DNA of 64,000 nucleotides, taken from Linanthus parryae. Taxonomy: Eukaryota > Streptophyta > Magnoliopsida > Ericales > Polemoniaceae. The translations under genes were made by a program, and so were the position numbers. The notes under the pieces were generated by a model. It had not been told where the DNA came from. It did no database searches and worked only from the letters and a program-made list of their open reading frames with translations. Position 1 is the stretch's first letter, and the number at the start of each line of letters is the position of its first letter. Shown piece after piece: positions 1 through 9,985 of this stretch. Where the stretch lies: positions 155,073,345 through 155,137,344 of the forward strand of contig JALGPY010000002.1 in NCBI GenBank assembly GCA_023055425.1, read 5' to 3'.

Positions 1-1277
1 GGCCGGGCCGGCCCTAGGGCCTTATGGTTCACTTTATTGGGCCCGGGCAATTGGATTGTTGGGCCCATGGACCGTTTTAACCCTAGAAATCCTAAAATCA
101 ATTAAAATTGACCAAGCGCGTTAAAATTGGATTTTAACTGTTTATGTGCAAATCGCATGGTGATTGGATATGGCCTTAGGATGTGGTTTGATGTGGATGT
201 TTAATTTTGAGGTTTGGTTTTACGGCCTGCGAGCTGATCAATTAATTGTAATAATTAATTAGGGTTTTATGGCCTGCGTGCCATTTTTTTCTCAACTTGT
301 GAGATTTATTTTATTTAGTATAGATATTAGCTAGTGCTAGATAAAGTAGATTGTTAGCCAAGATTGGAGAAAAGAAGCCCAAAGCCAAAGAAGCCACAAA
401 AGATGGAGCATGGAGCATGGAGCATGGAGCACACCACATGACTATGAAGGATGGACCAAAAGATCAAGACGCATGGAGATGTGTTTGTTTAGGGTTCATA
501 GATAATTCCATTGGCTTGGAATTATCTTAGTCTAGAAAAGGGCCATATCCACATCACGTTTAATTTCTATTTTGTGGTTGTTTATTTATTGCCTTATTAT
601 TTGTGTGGTTGGTGTATGGATGATGCATGCAATTAGGATAATAAGATAATTAGACAACCCGGATCTATTATTTGGAGTTGTGCCCAAACTCAAATAGATA
701 GATTAGTTGATATTGATCAACAAAATAATTAAAAATTGAAAAATCCCTCAAAATTTTAAAATATTGTGTACTTGCCTTCTCGTTATTTAAACACTCATTA
801 TCATCATTATTTATCAAGTTCGTGCGTGCCAAAGCATGGCGACTTGGTTCATAATGATGGAATGCGATGGCACGTAACAATGTGCAATTGTTTAGATAAG
901 AGGTTGAACACAACTAGGCTATTAATTTGATTAAGAAACCTAGAGGCAATCAATTGGGATTATCCATAAAGATGGATAAATAAGGAGTTATTTGCCCGGT
1001 TGAACCAAGAGTTGCATATGGGATGCAATTGGAATTGTTCCTACCTAAGAAGTAATCGAATTATGGGTGACTTGCCAAAGCAAGCTCATAAGGAGATGAA
1101 AAAGATGGATCTTGGCCCACTAGAAAATATAAGAATATTTTCCGCATTAATATCTTGAGGGTTATTAATCCGTAAAAAAAATAGTGGGAGCTATATTTAA
1201 TAAACTAGCCATTATTAAATATAGTCAAAAATTCACAAATACTAAAACTTGCGTATTTTCCTTTTGTAGAATTCCAA
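1..1277 (+). other. Untranslated leader of Angela-1
   Basis: Region between the off-window primer binding site and the gag start. It is near-identical in reverse to 41624-42888 of Angela-2, and a more diverged version is at 26102-27781 of Angela-3. It contains a GC-rich start, a tandem run of the 7-mer atggagc near 402-430, and an AT-rich inverted stretch around 238-270. The small minus-strand ORF at 668-913 has no recognisable product and I treat it as chance. Confidence 0.75.
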
Positions 1278-4200
1278 ATGGCAAACAACTCATCGAGTTC
1301 ACAACATTCCCTACGATCTGTCCTTGAGAAGGACAAGCTCTCTGGAACCAACTTTCTCGATTGGTACAGAAACTTGAGAATTGTTCTCAAGCAAGAGAAG
1401 AAGCTGTACGCAATAGAGGAGCATGTTCCAGAAGGTCCAGAGAATCAGACACCTGCTGCCTTAAAGGCGTATCAAAAGCGTGTTGATGACGCTAATGATG
1501 CGGCCTGCCTAATGCTTTGCACCATGACCTCTGAGCTTCAGAAGCAACATGAGAACATGAATGCTGTCGATATGATCGAACATCTAAAGCAGCTCTTCCA
1601 AGAGCAGGCGAGGGTAGAGAGGTATGAGGTCTCAAAGGCACTGTTCAAATGTCATCTGGCAGAAGGGAACCCGGTGGGACCCCACGTACTCCGAATGATC
1701 GGGTACTTGGAGAATCTCGCCCGGCTTGGGTTCCCGGTCGGCCAAGAGTTGGCAACCGATCTCGTGTTGCAATCGTTGCCCGAGAGTTATGGACAGTTCA
1801 TTATGAACTATAACATGAACGAGATCGTTAAGCCACTGCCAGATTTACTCAACATGTTGAGGACGGCTGAACAGAGCATCAATAAGGGTAAGGGAAAAGC
1901 CATTATGATGGTGCATAAAGGAAAGGGTAAAAAGTTTGCCTCTTCCTCCAAAGGCAAAGGCAAGTCAGTTGCTAAATCCAAGGAACAAGCCCTTAAGCCT
2001 GTTGGTGCCATTGCCAAGGTCGTGACTAAGGGTGAATGTCACTACTGTAGTCAACCTGGACACTGGAGGAGGAACTGCCCAAAATATCTGGAGGACAAGA
2101 GGCTTGGAATAGTGATTCCACCACCACCAGGTATTTTTGTTGTAGATGTCAATTTAACTGTCTCTACATCATGGGTATTAGATACTGGATGTGGATCTCA
2201 TATTTGTCGAAATATGCAGGATCTAAAGAGAAGTAAAAGATTGGCTAAAGGGGAGGTAGATCTGCGCGTTGGGAATGGAGCAAAGGTTGCTGCGTTGGCC
2301 ATAGGCGTGTGCGAGCTATCTCTGCCTTCAGGATTAGTTTTAGAATTAAATAATTGCTATTTTGTGCCTGCTATGAGCAGAAACATTATTTCTATTTCTT
2401 GTTTGGACAAGGAAGGTTTTATTATTTCAATAAAGAACAATTGTTGTTCCTTTTATTTGAATAATATTCACTATTTTAGTGCGCAATTATTTAATGGACT
2501 CTATGTCCTTGATCTAAGTAATCCTGTCTACAACATTAATACCAAGCGGATTAAAATAAATGATTTAAATCCTGCTTATTTATGGCATTGTCGTTTAGGC
2601 CACATAAATGAGAAACGTGTATCTAGACTCCATAAGGATGGATTACTAGACTCATTTGATTTTGAATCATATGAGACATGTGAGGCTTGTTTATTGGGAA
2701 AAATGACAAAGTCCCCTTTCAATAAGAAAGGTGAGAGGACTAGTGAGCAATTGGCGCTCATACATACTGATGTGTGTGGGCCATTTGCCACGCCATCCAG
2801 GGGTGGTTATGTCTACTTCATTACGTTTACTGATGATTACAGTAGATATGGATTTGTGTACCTTATGAGGGCAAAATCCGAATCCTTTGAAGTGTTCAAG
2901 GAATTCAAGAATGAAGTAGAGAAGCAACTTGGCAAAAGTATCAAAGCTCTACGATCGGATCGTGGAGGAGAATACTTAAGCCAAGAGTTTGACGACTATC
3001 TTAGAGAGTGTGGGATAGTGTCCCAACTCACTCCACCCGGAACGCCACAATGGAATGGCGTGTCCGAGAGGAGGAATCGAACCCTATTGGATATGGTTCG
3101 GTCTATGATGTGTCAAACCGATCTTCCATTATCATTTTGGGGCTACGCTCTATTAAGTGCAGCTTTCACCATTAACCGTGTTCCATCTAAATCAGTCATG
3201 AAGACACCATATGAGATGTGGAGTGGGAGGCGTCCCACACTGTCGTTCATGAGGATTTGGGGCTGCGATGTCTATGTAAAACGTTTACAATCAGACAAGC
3301 TAGGGCCTAAATCGGATAAGTGTAAATTTGTGGGGTACCCTAAGGAAACGAAGGGATACTACTTCTACAATCCAACCGAGAACAAAGTGTTTGTTGCTCG
3401 GACCGGCGTGTTTCTAGAAAGAGAGTTTGTCTCTAAAGAAGCAAGTGGGAGGAATGTAGAACTTGAAGAAGTTCAAGAACCACAAATCACAGAACCGATT
3501 ATGGAACATGAACAGGAATCACAAGCAGTTGTGGAGCCACCTGTTCAGGTAACACAAGAGCTTCGTAGATCTAGTAGAGTGCGCCAGGAACCCGAGAGGT
3601 ACGGACTTCTCGTAACTGATTCCGGTGACACGATGCTCATAGATGATGAGCCTACTACCTATGAGGAGGCCATGAATGGCCCAGACTCGCGGAAGTGGCT
3701 TGAGGCCATGAGATCCGAGATGGAATCCATGTATACCAACAAAGTATGGACTTTGGTGGAACCACCTGATGGGGCACGGCCCATAGGGTGCAAGTGGGTC
3801 TTCAAGAAGAAGATCGACATGGATGGTAATGTGATTACCTATAAGGGCCGATTGGTGGCTAAAGGATTCAGACAGATTCATGGTATTGACTATGATGAAA
3901 CCTTTTCACCAGTCGCAATGACCAAATCCATCCGAATCCTACTTGCAATTGCAGCGTACTACGACTATGAGATTTGGCAGATGGATGTCAAAACAGCATT
4001 CCTTTATGGGAATCTCCTCGAGGACGTGTATATGATACAGCCGGAGGGTTTTGAGGATCCAAAGCAAGCCAACAAAGTCTGTAAGCTGCAACGATCCATT
4101 TATGGATTGAAGCAAGCTTCTAGGAGTTGGAATCGACGTTTTGATGAAGTGGTCAAAGAGTTTGGCTTCATCAGAAACGAAGATGAGTCTTGTGTCTACA

Positions 4201-5228
4201 AGAAGGTTAGTGGGAGCTCTGTAGCTTTTCTGGTCTTGTATGTGGATGACATACTACTCATTGGAAACGACATTCCCATGCTACAATCTGTGAAAGATTG
4301 GCTAGGAAAGTGTTTCTCAATGAAGGACTTAGGGGAAGCAGCCTATATACTCGGTATAAAGATCTATAGAGATAGATCTAAGAGGTTGCTAGGCCTAAGT
4401 CAAAGTACATATATTGACAAGGTGTTGAAACGGTTCAACATGCAAGATTCCAAGAAGGGATTCTTGCCCATGTCACATGGAATCACTCTTTCGAAGAGTG
4501 GTTGTCCTTCCAATGAGATTGAGAAGGAACGCATGAGTAGGATTCCCTATGCCTCGGCCATAGGATCCATCATGTATGCCATGTTATGTACTAGACCAGA
4601 TGTGTCATATGCCTTGAGTATGACAAGCAGATACCAATCCAATCCGGGTGAGAGTCACTGGATTGCTGTCAAGAACATCCTGAAGTACTTGAGAAGAACT
4701 AAGGATGCTTTCTTGATGTTTGGCGGTGAGGAAGAGTTGCGTGTAAGGGGTTACACTGATGCAAGCTTCCAAACCGACAGAGATGACTTTAGATCGCAGT
4801 CGGGATATGTGTTTTGCCTGAATGGAGCTGCGGTGAGCTGGAAGAGTTCCAAGCAAGAGACGGTAGCTGATTCTACAACAGAGGCTGAGTACATTGCTGC
4901 AAATGGCGCAGCAAAGGAGGCTGTTTGGATCAGAAAGTTTGTTTCTGAACTTGGTGTGGTCCCTAGCATTGCGGATCCAGTGGAGTTGTTCTGTGACAAC
5001 ACTGGGGCGATCGCGCAATCAAAGGAACCCAGATCGCACCAGAAGTCCAAGCATGTGCTCAGGAAGTTTCATCTGATTCGAGATATTATCGATAGAGGAG
5101 ACGTTCGGATATGCAAGATTCCTACAGATGATAATCTGTCAGACCCGCTTACGAAGCCTCTCACGCAGTGGAAGCATGAAGGGCACACTAGGAGTATGGG
5201 CATACGAGATGCGCCAGATTGGCTCTAG
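1278..5228 (+). CDS. Intact copia Gag-Pol polyprotein (Gag, protease, integrase, RT, RNase H)
   Basis: Single uninterrupted 1316-residue ORF. Order (approximate residues): UBN2-type Gag 1-210; Lys/Gly-rich linker; CCHC knuckle CHYCSQPGHWRRNC about 253-266; aspartic protease WVLDTGCGSHIC about 299; GAG-pre-integrase HCRLGH about 435; integrase with HTDVCG, SDRGGEY and GVSERRN carrying the D, D and E about 497, 560 and 596; RT with YVDDILL about 988; RNase H with YTDAS, AEYIAA and FCDNTGA about 1160-1240. Protease-integrase-RT-RNase H is the copia order. Every catalytic motif I looked for is present and there is no stop or frameshift, unlike the two relatives in this window, so it could be an autonomous copy. 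The start follows an in-frame ATG shared with Angela-2. Confidence 0.95.
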   Translation: MANNSSSSQHSLRSVLEKDKLSGTNFLDWYRNLRIVLKQEKKLYAIEEHVPEGPENQTPAALKAYQKRVDDANDAACLMLCTMTSELQKQHENMNAVDMIEHLKQLFQEQARVERYEVSKALFKCHLAEGNPVGPHVLRMIGYLENLARLGFPVGQELATDLVLQSLPESYGQFIMNYNMNEIVKPLPDLLNMLRTAEQSINKGKGKAIMMVHKGKGKKFASSSKGKGKSVAKSKEQALKPVGAIAKVVTKGECHYCSQPGHWRRNCPKYLEDKRLGIVIPPPPGIFVVDVNLTVSTSWVLDTGCGSHICRNMQDLKRSKRLAKGEVDLRVGNGAKVAALAIGVCELSLPSGLVLELNNCYFVPAMSRNIISISCLDKEGFIISIKNNCCSFYLNNIHYFSAQLFNGLYVLDLSNPVYNINTKRIKINDLNPAYLWHCRLGHINEKRVSRLHKDGLLDSFDFESYETCEACLLGKMTKSPFNKKGERTSEQLALIHTDVCGPFATPSRGGYVYFITFTDDYSRYGFVYLMRAKSESFEVFKEFKNEVEKQLGKSIKALRSDRGGEYLSQEFDDYLRECGIVSQLTPPGTPQWNGVSERRNRTLLDMVRSMMCQTDLPLSFWGYALLSAAFTINRVPSKSVMKTPYEMWSGRRPTLSFMRIWGCDVYVKRLQSDKLGPKSDKCKFVGYPKETKGYYFYNPTENKVFVARTGVFLEREFVSKEASGRNVELEEVQEPQITEPIMEHEQESQAVVEPPVQVTQELRRSSRVRQEPERYGLLVTDSGDTMLIDDEPTTYEEAMNGPDSRKWLEAMRSEMESMYTNKVWTLVEPPDGARPIGCKWVFKKKIDMDGNVITYKGRLVAKGFRQIHGIDYDETFSPVAMTKSIRILLAIAAYYDYEIWQMDVKTAFLYGNLLEDVYMIQPEGFEDPKQANKVCKLQRSIYGLKQASRSWNRRFDEVVKEFGFIRNEDESCVYKKVSGSSVAFLVLYVDDILLIGNDIPMLQSVKDWLGKCFSMKDLGEAAYILGIKIYRDRSKRLLGLSQSTYIDKVLKRFNMQDSKKGFLPMSHGITLSKSGCPSNEIEKERMSRIPYASAIGSIMYAMLCTRPDVSYALSMTSRYQSNPGESHWIAVKNILKYLRRTKDAFLMFGGEEELRVRGYTDASFQTDRDDFRSQSGYVFCLNGAAVSWKSSKQETVADSTTEAEYIAANGAAKEAVWIRKFVSELGVVPSIADPVELFCDNTGAIAQSKEPRSHQKSKHVLRKFHLIRDIIDRGDVRICKIPTDDNLSDPLTKPLTQWKHEGHTRSMGIRDAPDWL

Positions 5229-5242
5229 TGCAAGTGGGAGAC
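5228..5242 (+). other. Polypurine tract of Angela-1
   Basis: gtgcaagtgggagac directly abuts the 3' LTR start TGTTGG. The same string flanks the 3' LTR of Angela-2 on the minus strand (37661-37675). It would be the plus-strand DNA synthesis primer. Confidence 0.8.
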
Positions 5243-6671
5243 TGTTGGAATAGATGCCCTAGAGGCAATCTAGTTTAGTATGAATTTGTAATTGGCTAGA
5301 AATTCATTTATTATTTATTGGATATTTAATATAATGAAGTCCTTAGATTTACAATTGTGTTGTTTATCTTAAATATCCCTAGTCAAGTATAATGATTAAA
5401 TAGGACAATCATCTATAGACTAGTATGGGGTTGGATTGATATGGAGATATCACGATCCAACACATAGGTGTGCATTACGGAATGTGGCACTGGATTGACC
5501 CATTACCGAGAAGGCTACATACACGTTATGTTGAGTCACAAGTGCTTCTCGGGTACAATGGTATTGTCATCCTTAGACTTGAAGTCACTAGATATTCTAG
5601 TTGTGGATCATTGTGATCTTGGTAGCGTTAAACGCTACACCGTAACTGGGTAGTTATAAAGGCGTGTACTGGATACAATGAGAAGCAAGCTTAGAGATCG
5701 TAGTGGACGTAGAGAGGATTTGCCCCTCCCACATAAGGGGAGCAAATATCCAAGGCCACTCGAGGATAGTGCTTATAGAATGTCTGGCCAGGCTCAAATA
5801 AATCAATATATGGGATATTGATGTTATTTGCACGAATGAGGCTATTCCATGGATCGAGAAACTAGGGATTTGATATACGAGTGTGACTTGTATGTCTCGT
5901 GTCCAATCCGGATATGGAGGCAAAGGGATGAGACAATTACTTGTACAAGGTTGTCTAGATGACTATTCTATTAGTTGGCTAGAATGGATGTTTTGCTAGA
6001 AACCGCTCCATATTAGCAAAGAGTTGCTACCAACTAGATAGAACCTATGGGGTCACACGCTATATAGAGTTGTACTAGATTTGGAATTAATTAATTGGAT
6101 TAATTAATTAGAAGGATCACTTTGCAAACCCTTGCAAACTTAGTAGGGACTAATTTGCAAGGAAGGGACTAAATTGAATTCTAGTAGGACTAGAATAAGT
6201 CCTTTAGGTAGTTAACAAGGAGTTGTTGGACTATATGAAGGACCCTCCTTCCTTCCTTCCCAATACAACTTATGCTCTAGAGAGAACATAACAAGAGTGG
6301 GAGAGAACAAAGGAGAGAGAGAGCAAGCAACAAGAGGGACGCCGCCCCCTTGCCGCCGCCCCTCGTCCCCGACGCCACAAAGGGGCCGAACCCCCTTTTG
6401 TGCCTCGTTTTGCGTGATTCCTTCACCCTCCTTTCATTCCGGGCTAGCACCAAGGAGATTGGAGATCTAGGAACAACTCTAGGCGTGGATCAACCATAGA
6501 GAACGTGACACTATTCTCATTTGAAGTCATCAAGGAGAACCCAAAGGTGTGTTTATGATTTCTTACCTTCACTATCGTTATGCATCTAGACTTGTGATCC
6601 TTGGAGGGTTTTGCATGGTTGTTTGTTTGATTATGCTTCCGTTTGCACGATCCATGAATCAAAACCCTACA
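5243..6671 (+). repeat. 3' LTR of Angela-1
   Basis: 1429 bp, beginning TGTTGGAATAG and ending ACCCTACA. It matches the Angela-2 LTRs (36252-37660 and 43303-44715) over its whole length. The likely TATA reads ctatatgaagg near 6233, where Angela-2 and Angela-3 read ctatataaa. Short LTR ORFs on both strands look like shadows. Confidence 0.9.
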
Positions 6672-9317
6672 ATGCGTTCCTTCACAATCTCATTGGAAGG
6701 ACAATCTCTCTTCGAAAGAGTAATTCCATGCGACATGGGCGAGAATGCCTTCTTGGAATCTTGCATGTTGAATCGATTCAACACCTTGTCGATATATGTA
6801 CTTTGAATTAGGCCTAGAAATTTCCTCGATCTATCTCTATAGATCTTGATACCAAGTATATAAGCTGTTTCCTCTAAGTCCTTCATTGATAAACACTTTC
6901 CTAGCCAATATTTCACATATTGCAACATGGGAATGTTGTTTCCAATGAGTAGTATGTCATCCACATGCAAGACCAGAAAAGCAACAGAGCTCCCACTAAA
7001 TTTCTCTTAGACACAAGATTCATCTTCGTTATTGATGAAGTCAAACTCTTTGACAGCTTCATCAAAATGTTGATTCCAACTCATAGAAGCTTGCTTTAAT
7101 CCATAAATGGATCGTTGTAGCTTACAAACTTTATTTGCATGCTCTCTGGATCTACAAAAACCTCAGGTTGTGTCATATACACATCCTCGAGGAGGTCTCC
7201 ATACAGAAACAATGTTTTGACATCCATCTGCCAAATCTCATAGTCGTAGTAAGCTGCAACAGCAAGTAGGATTCATATGGATTTGGTCATTGCGACTGGT
7301 GAAAAGGTTTCATCATAGTCTATACCATGAATCTGTCTGAATCATTTTTCCACCAATCGGCCCTTATAGGTAATCACATTACCATCCATGCCGGTCTTCT
7401 TCTTGAAGACCCACTTGCACCATATGGGGTGTGCCCTTGGGGTGGTTCCACCTAAGTCCATACTTTGTTGGTATACATGGATTCCATCTCCGATTCCATG
7501 GCTTTGCGCCACTTCTGAGAGTCAGGCCCTTTCATGGCCTCTCCATAGGTAGTAGGCTCATCACATATGAGCAACTTGTCGCCAGACTCAGTCACAAGAA
7601 GTACATACCTCTCTGGCTACTGGCGTACCCTACTGGACCTACGAAGCTCTTGTGTTACTTAAACGGGTTCCTCCACAACATTTTGTGGTTCCTGCTCATG
7701 TTCCATAGCAGGATCAGTAGTTTGGGTTTCTTGAATTTCTTCAAACTCTACAGTCCTCCCACTTGCTTCTTAAGAGACAAATTCTCTTTCTAGAAACACG
7801 TCGAACCGAGCAACAAACACTTTGTTCTCAGTTGGATTGTAGAAGTAAAAACCTTTAGTTTCCTTAGGGTATCCCACAAACTTACACTTATCTGACTTAG
7901 GCCCGAGTTTGTATGATTGTAAACGTTTTACATAGACATCGAGCCCCAAATCTTCATGAACGACACTGTGGGACGCCTCTCACTCCACATCTCATGTGGT
8001 GTCTTCATGACCGATTTAGATTAACACGGTTAATGGTGAAAGCTGCTCACAGTAGAGCGTAGCCCTAAAGGGGTAATGGAAGATCAGCTTGATACATCAT
8101 AGATCGAAGCGTGTCTAACAATGTTCGATTCCTCCTCTCGGACATGCCATTCCATTGTGGCGTTCCAGGTGGAGTGAGTTGGGATATTATCCCACAATCT
8201 CTAAGATAGTCGTCGAACTCTTGGATTAAGTATTCTCCTCCACGATCCGATCGTAGAGCCTTGATACTTTTGTCAAGTTGCTTATCTACTTCATTTTTGA
8301 ATTCTTTGAACTTTTCAAATGATTCAGATATGGCCTTCATAAGTTATACAAATCCATATCAACCGAAATCATCAATAAACGTAATGAAGTAGACATAACC
8401 ACCCCTGGCAGGCGTGGCAAATGGCTCACACACATCTGTATGCACGAGCGCCAATTTGTCACTAGTCCTTTCAATTTTCTTATTGAAAGGGGAATTTGTC
8501 ATTTTCTCAATAAATAAGCCTCACATGTCTCATATGATTCAAAATTAAATGAGTCTAGAAATCCATCCTTATGGAGTCTAGATACACGTTTCTCGTTTAT
8601 GTGGCCTAAACGATAGTGCCATAGATAAGCAGGATTTAAATCATTCATTTTAATCTTCTTGGTATGTATGTTATAGACAGGATTAATTAGACCTAGGATA
8701 TATAATTCATTACATAATTGCGCACTAAAATAGTGAATACTATCAAAATAAATGGAGCAGCAATTGTCCTTTATTAAAATAATAAAACCTACCTTGTCCA
8801 AACAAGAAATAGAAGTAATGTTTTTTGCTCATAGCAGGCACAAAATAGCAATTATTTAATTCTAAAACTAATTCTGAAGGTAGAGACAGCTCGTACATGC
8901 CTACAGCCATTGCAACAACCTTTGATCCATTCCCAACGCGCAGATCTATCTCCCCCTTAGCCAATCTTCTATTTCTCTTTAGATCCTGCACATTTCGACA
9001 AATGTGAGATCCACATCCAGTATCCAATACCTAAGATGAAGAGCAAGTAATATTGACATCTATAACAAAAATACCTGGGGGTGGTGGAATCACTATTCCA
9101 AGCCTTTTGTCCTCCAGATACTTTGGAAGTTCCTTTTCCAGTGTTCAGGCTGACTGCAGTAGTGACAATCACCCTTAGACACGCCCATGGAAACTTCATT
9201 GGATTTAGCAACTGCCTTGCCTTTTCCTTTGGAGGTAGAGGCAAACCTTTTGCCTTTCCCTTTGTGCACCATCATTATGACCTTGCCCTTTGCCTTGTTT
9301 ATGCTTTGTTCAGCTGT
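6672..9317 (-). pseudogene. Decayed Angela-3 pol and C-terminal gag (RT, integrase, protease, zinc knuckle)
   Basis: Minus-strand coding remnant of a copia element, read from 9317 down to 6672. Visible in order: Lys-rich linker and knuckle start CHYCSQPEHW (~9160); protease DTGCGSHICRN (~9020); HYRLGH pre-integrase motif (~8620); integrase SDRGGEY and PQWNGMSERRN (8140-8250); RT with VDDILLIGN (~6950). It aligns throughout to Angela-1 but has many stops and frameshifts. It is cut at 6672 by Angela-1 and at 9317 by the Tat element; the N-terminal gag continues at 25515-26101. The C-terminal RNase H should lie left of the window. Not functional. Confidence 0.9.
9313..9317. repeat. Left target-site duplication (gctgt) of the Tat element
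   Basis: gctgt at 9313-9317 is repeated at 25515-25519 directly outside the two Tat LTRs. Removing 9318-25519 rejoins the Angela-3 gag reading at the position expected from Angela-1. Confidence 0.95.
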
Positions 9318-9944
9318 TGTAGATACTGCTTTCTGACATGACAGATCTTAGCCACGTGGCAGCCATCCAGCACACCATATTGTGCTCCATACACACAGGA
9401 TCACCAGCCGAGCTGATCCATGTGGGGGCTGCGAGACAGAGCCCTCGCATACCACTGCACGGGACTTGTAGGGACTTAGTGGTTTGGAGGCTAGAGTAAG
9501 CCCTGTCGCGTGCGAGCCAAGCCCGCGCGCGACCTTTAGTAACTGTTTTGAGAGATCTATGGCACGAGCTCCCTAGACCCGGTCAAACCGGTCAAACCCG
9601 GTCAACCTCGTAACGGTTCCGGTATTCGCGCACCACGTGCTGTAACGGTCCCTATATACTCGGACGAACGTGCCGTTATGGTTAAGCTAATTAAGCCGCC
9701 ATTAATGGGCGCATTAACCACACTACAACGGTCACGTTCTCCAGTATATATAGATCGTCAACCTTTCCATACAAAGGAAAACACACTTGCCATACGCGGA
9801 AGCTCTGCCAAACCTCTGTCTCTCTCTCAGACATTGCTACTGACTTACTCTCTCCCTACACACACCCCTATTCTTCCTGTGCGATCCTTGATCCACTACA
9901 CACGGTGCACCCGGAGATCTCCCCGCCGGAATCTCTTGTGCACA
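9318..9944 (+). repeat. 5' LTR of Tat element
   Basis: Starts tgtagatactg and ends cttgtgcaca. Identical by eye to 24888-25514 at a constant offset of 15570. U3 holds CCACGTGG (about 9350), tandem ggtcaa units (9577-9606) and several AACGG cores. A TATA-like tatatata lies near 9744. The ORF that reads through each LTR is a shadow. Confidence 0.95.
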
Positions 9945-9947
9945 TTT

Positions 9948-9965
9948 TGGTGAACCCGACGTGAA
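9948..9965 (+). other. Primer binding site of Tat element
   Basis: tggtgaacccgacgtgaa starts 3 bp after the LTR; a leading TGG is expected opposite a tRNA CCA end. I could not assign the tRNA species. It differs from the tggtatcagagc (initiator tRNA-Met type) sites of the copia elements here. Confidence 0.7.
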
Positions 9966-9985
9966 ACTTACCGGCAAAAGCAACC

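Larger units (their letters stand above)
1..6671 (+). mobile_element. Angela-lineage Ty1/copia LTR retrotransposon (Angela-1), 5' LTR outside window
   Basis: Plus-strand copia element with leader, full gag-pol ORF, polypurine tract and 3' LTR. Base 1 aligns to about 42888 (reverse strand) of the second copy at 36252-44715, so the 5' LTR, primer binding site and some 415 bp of leader lie to the left. The LTR starts tgttggaatagatgccctag, which resembles BARE/Angela LTR starts, and the gag N-terminus (LEKDKLSGTNFLDWYRNLR) is of that type. It is inserted into an older minus-strand relative (Angela-3), whose RT coding resumes immediately at 6672. The TSD cannot be tested because the left flank is absent. 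Lineage is by motif recognition only. Confidence 0.9.

Noticed and set aside
6659..6970. Separate small gene encoding a VDDILLIGN protein
   Set aside because: It is the decayed RT of Angela-3, and the first codons read into the Angela-1 LTR.
9678..9953. 91-residue ORF, repeated at 25248-25574
   Set aside because: It is a reading of the Tat LTR; the two copies exist because the LTRs are identical.
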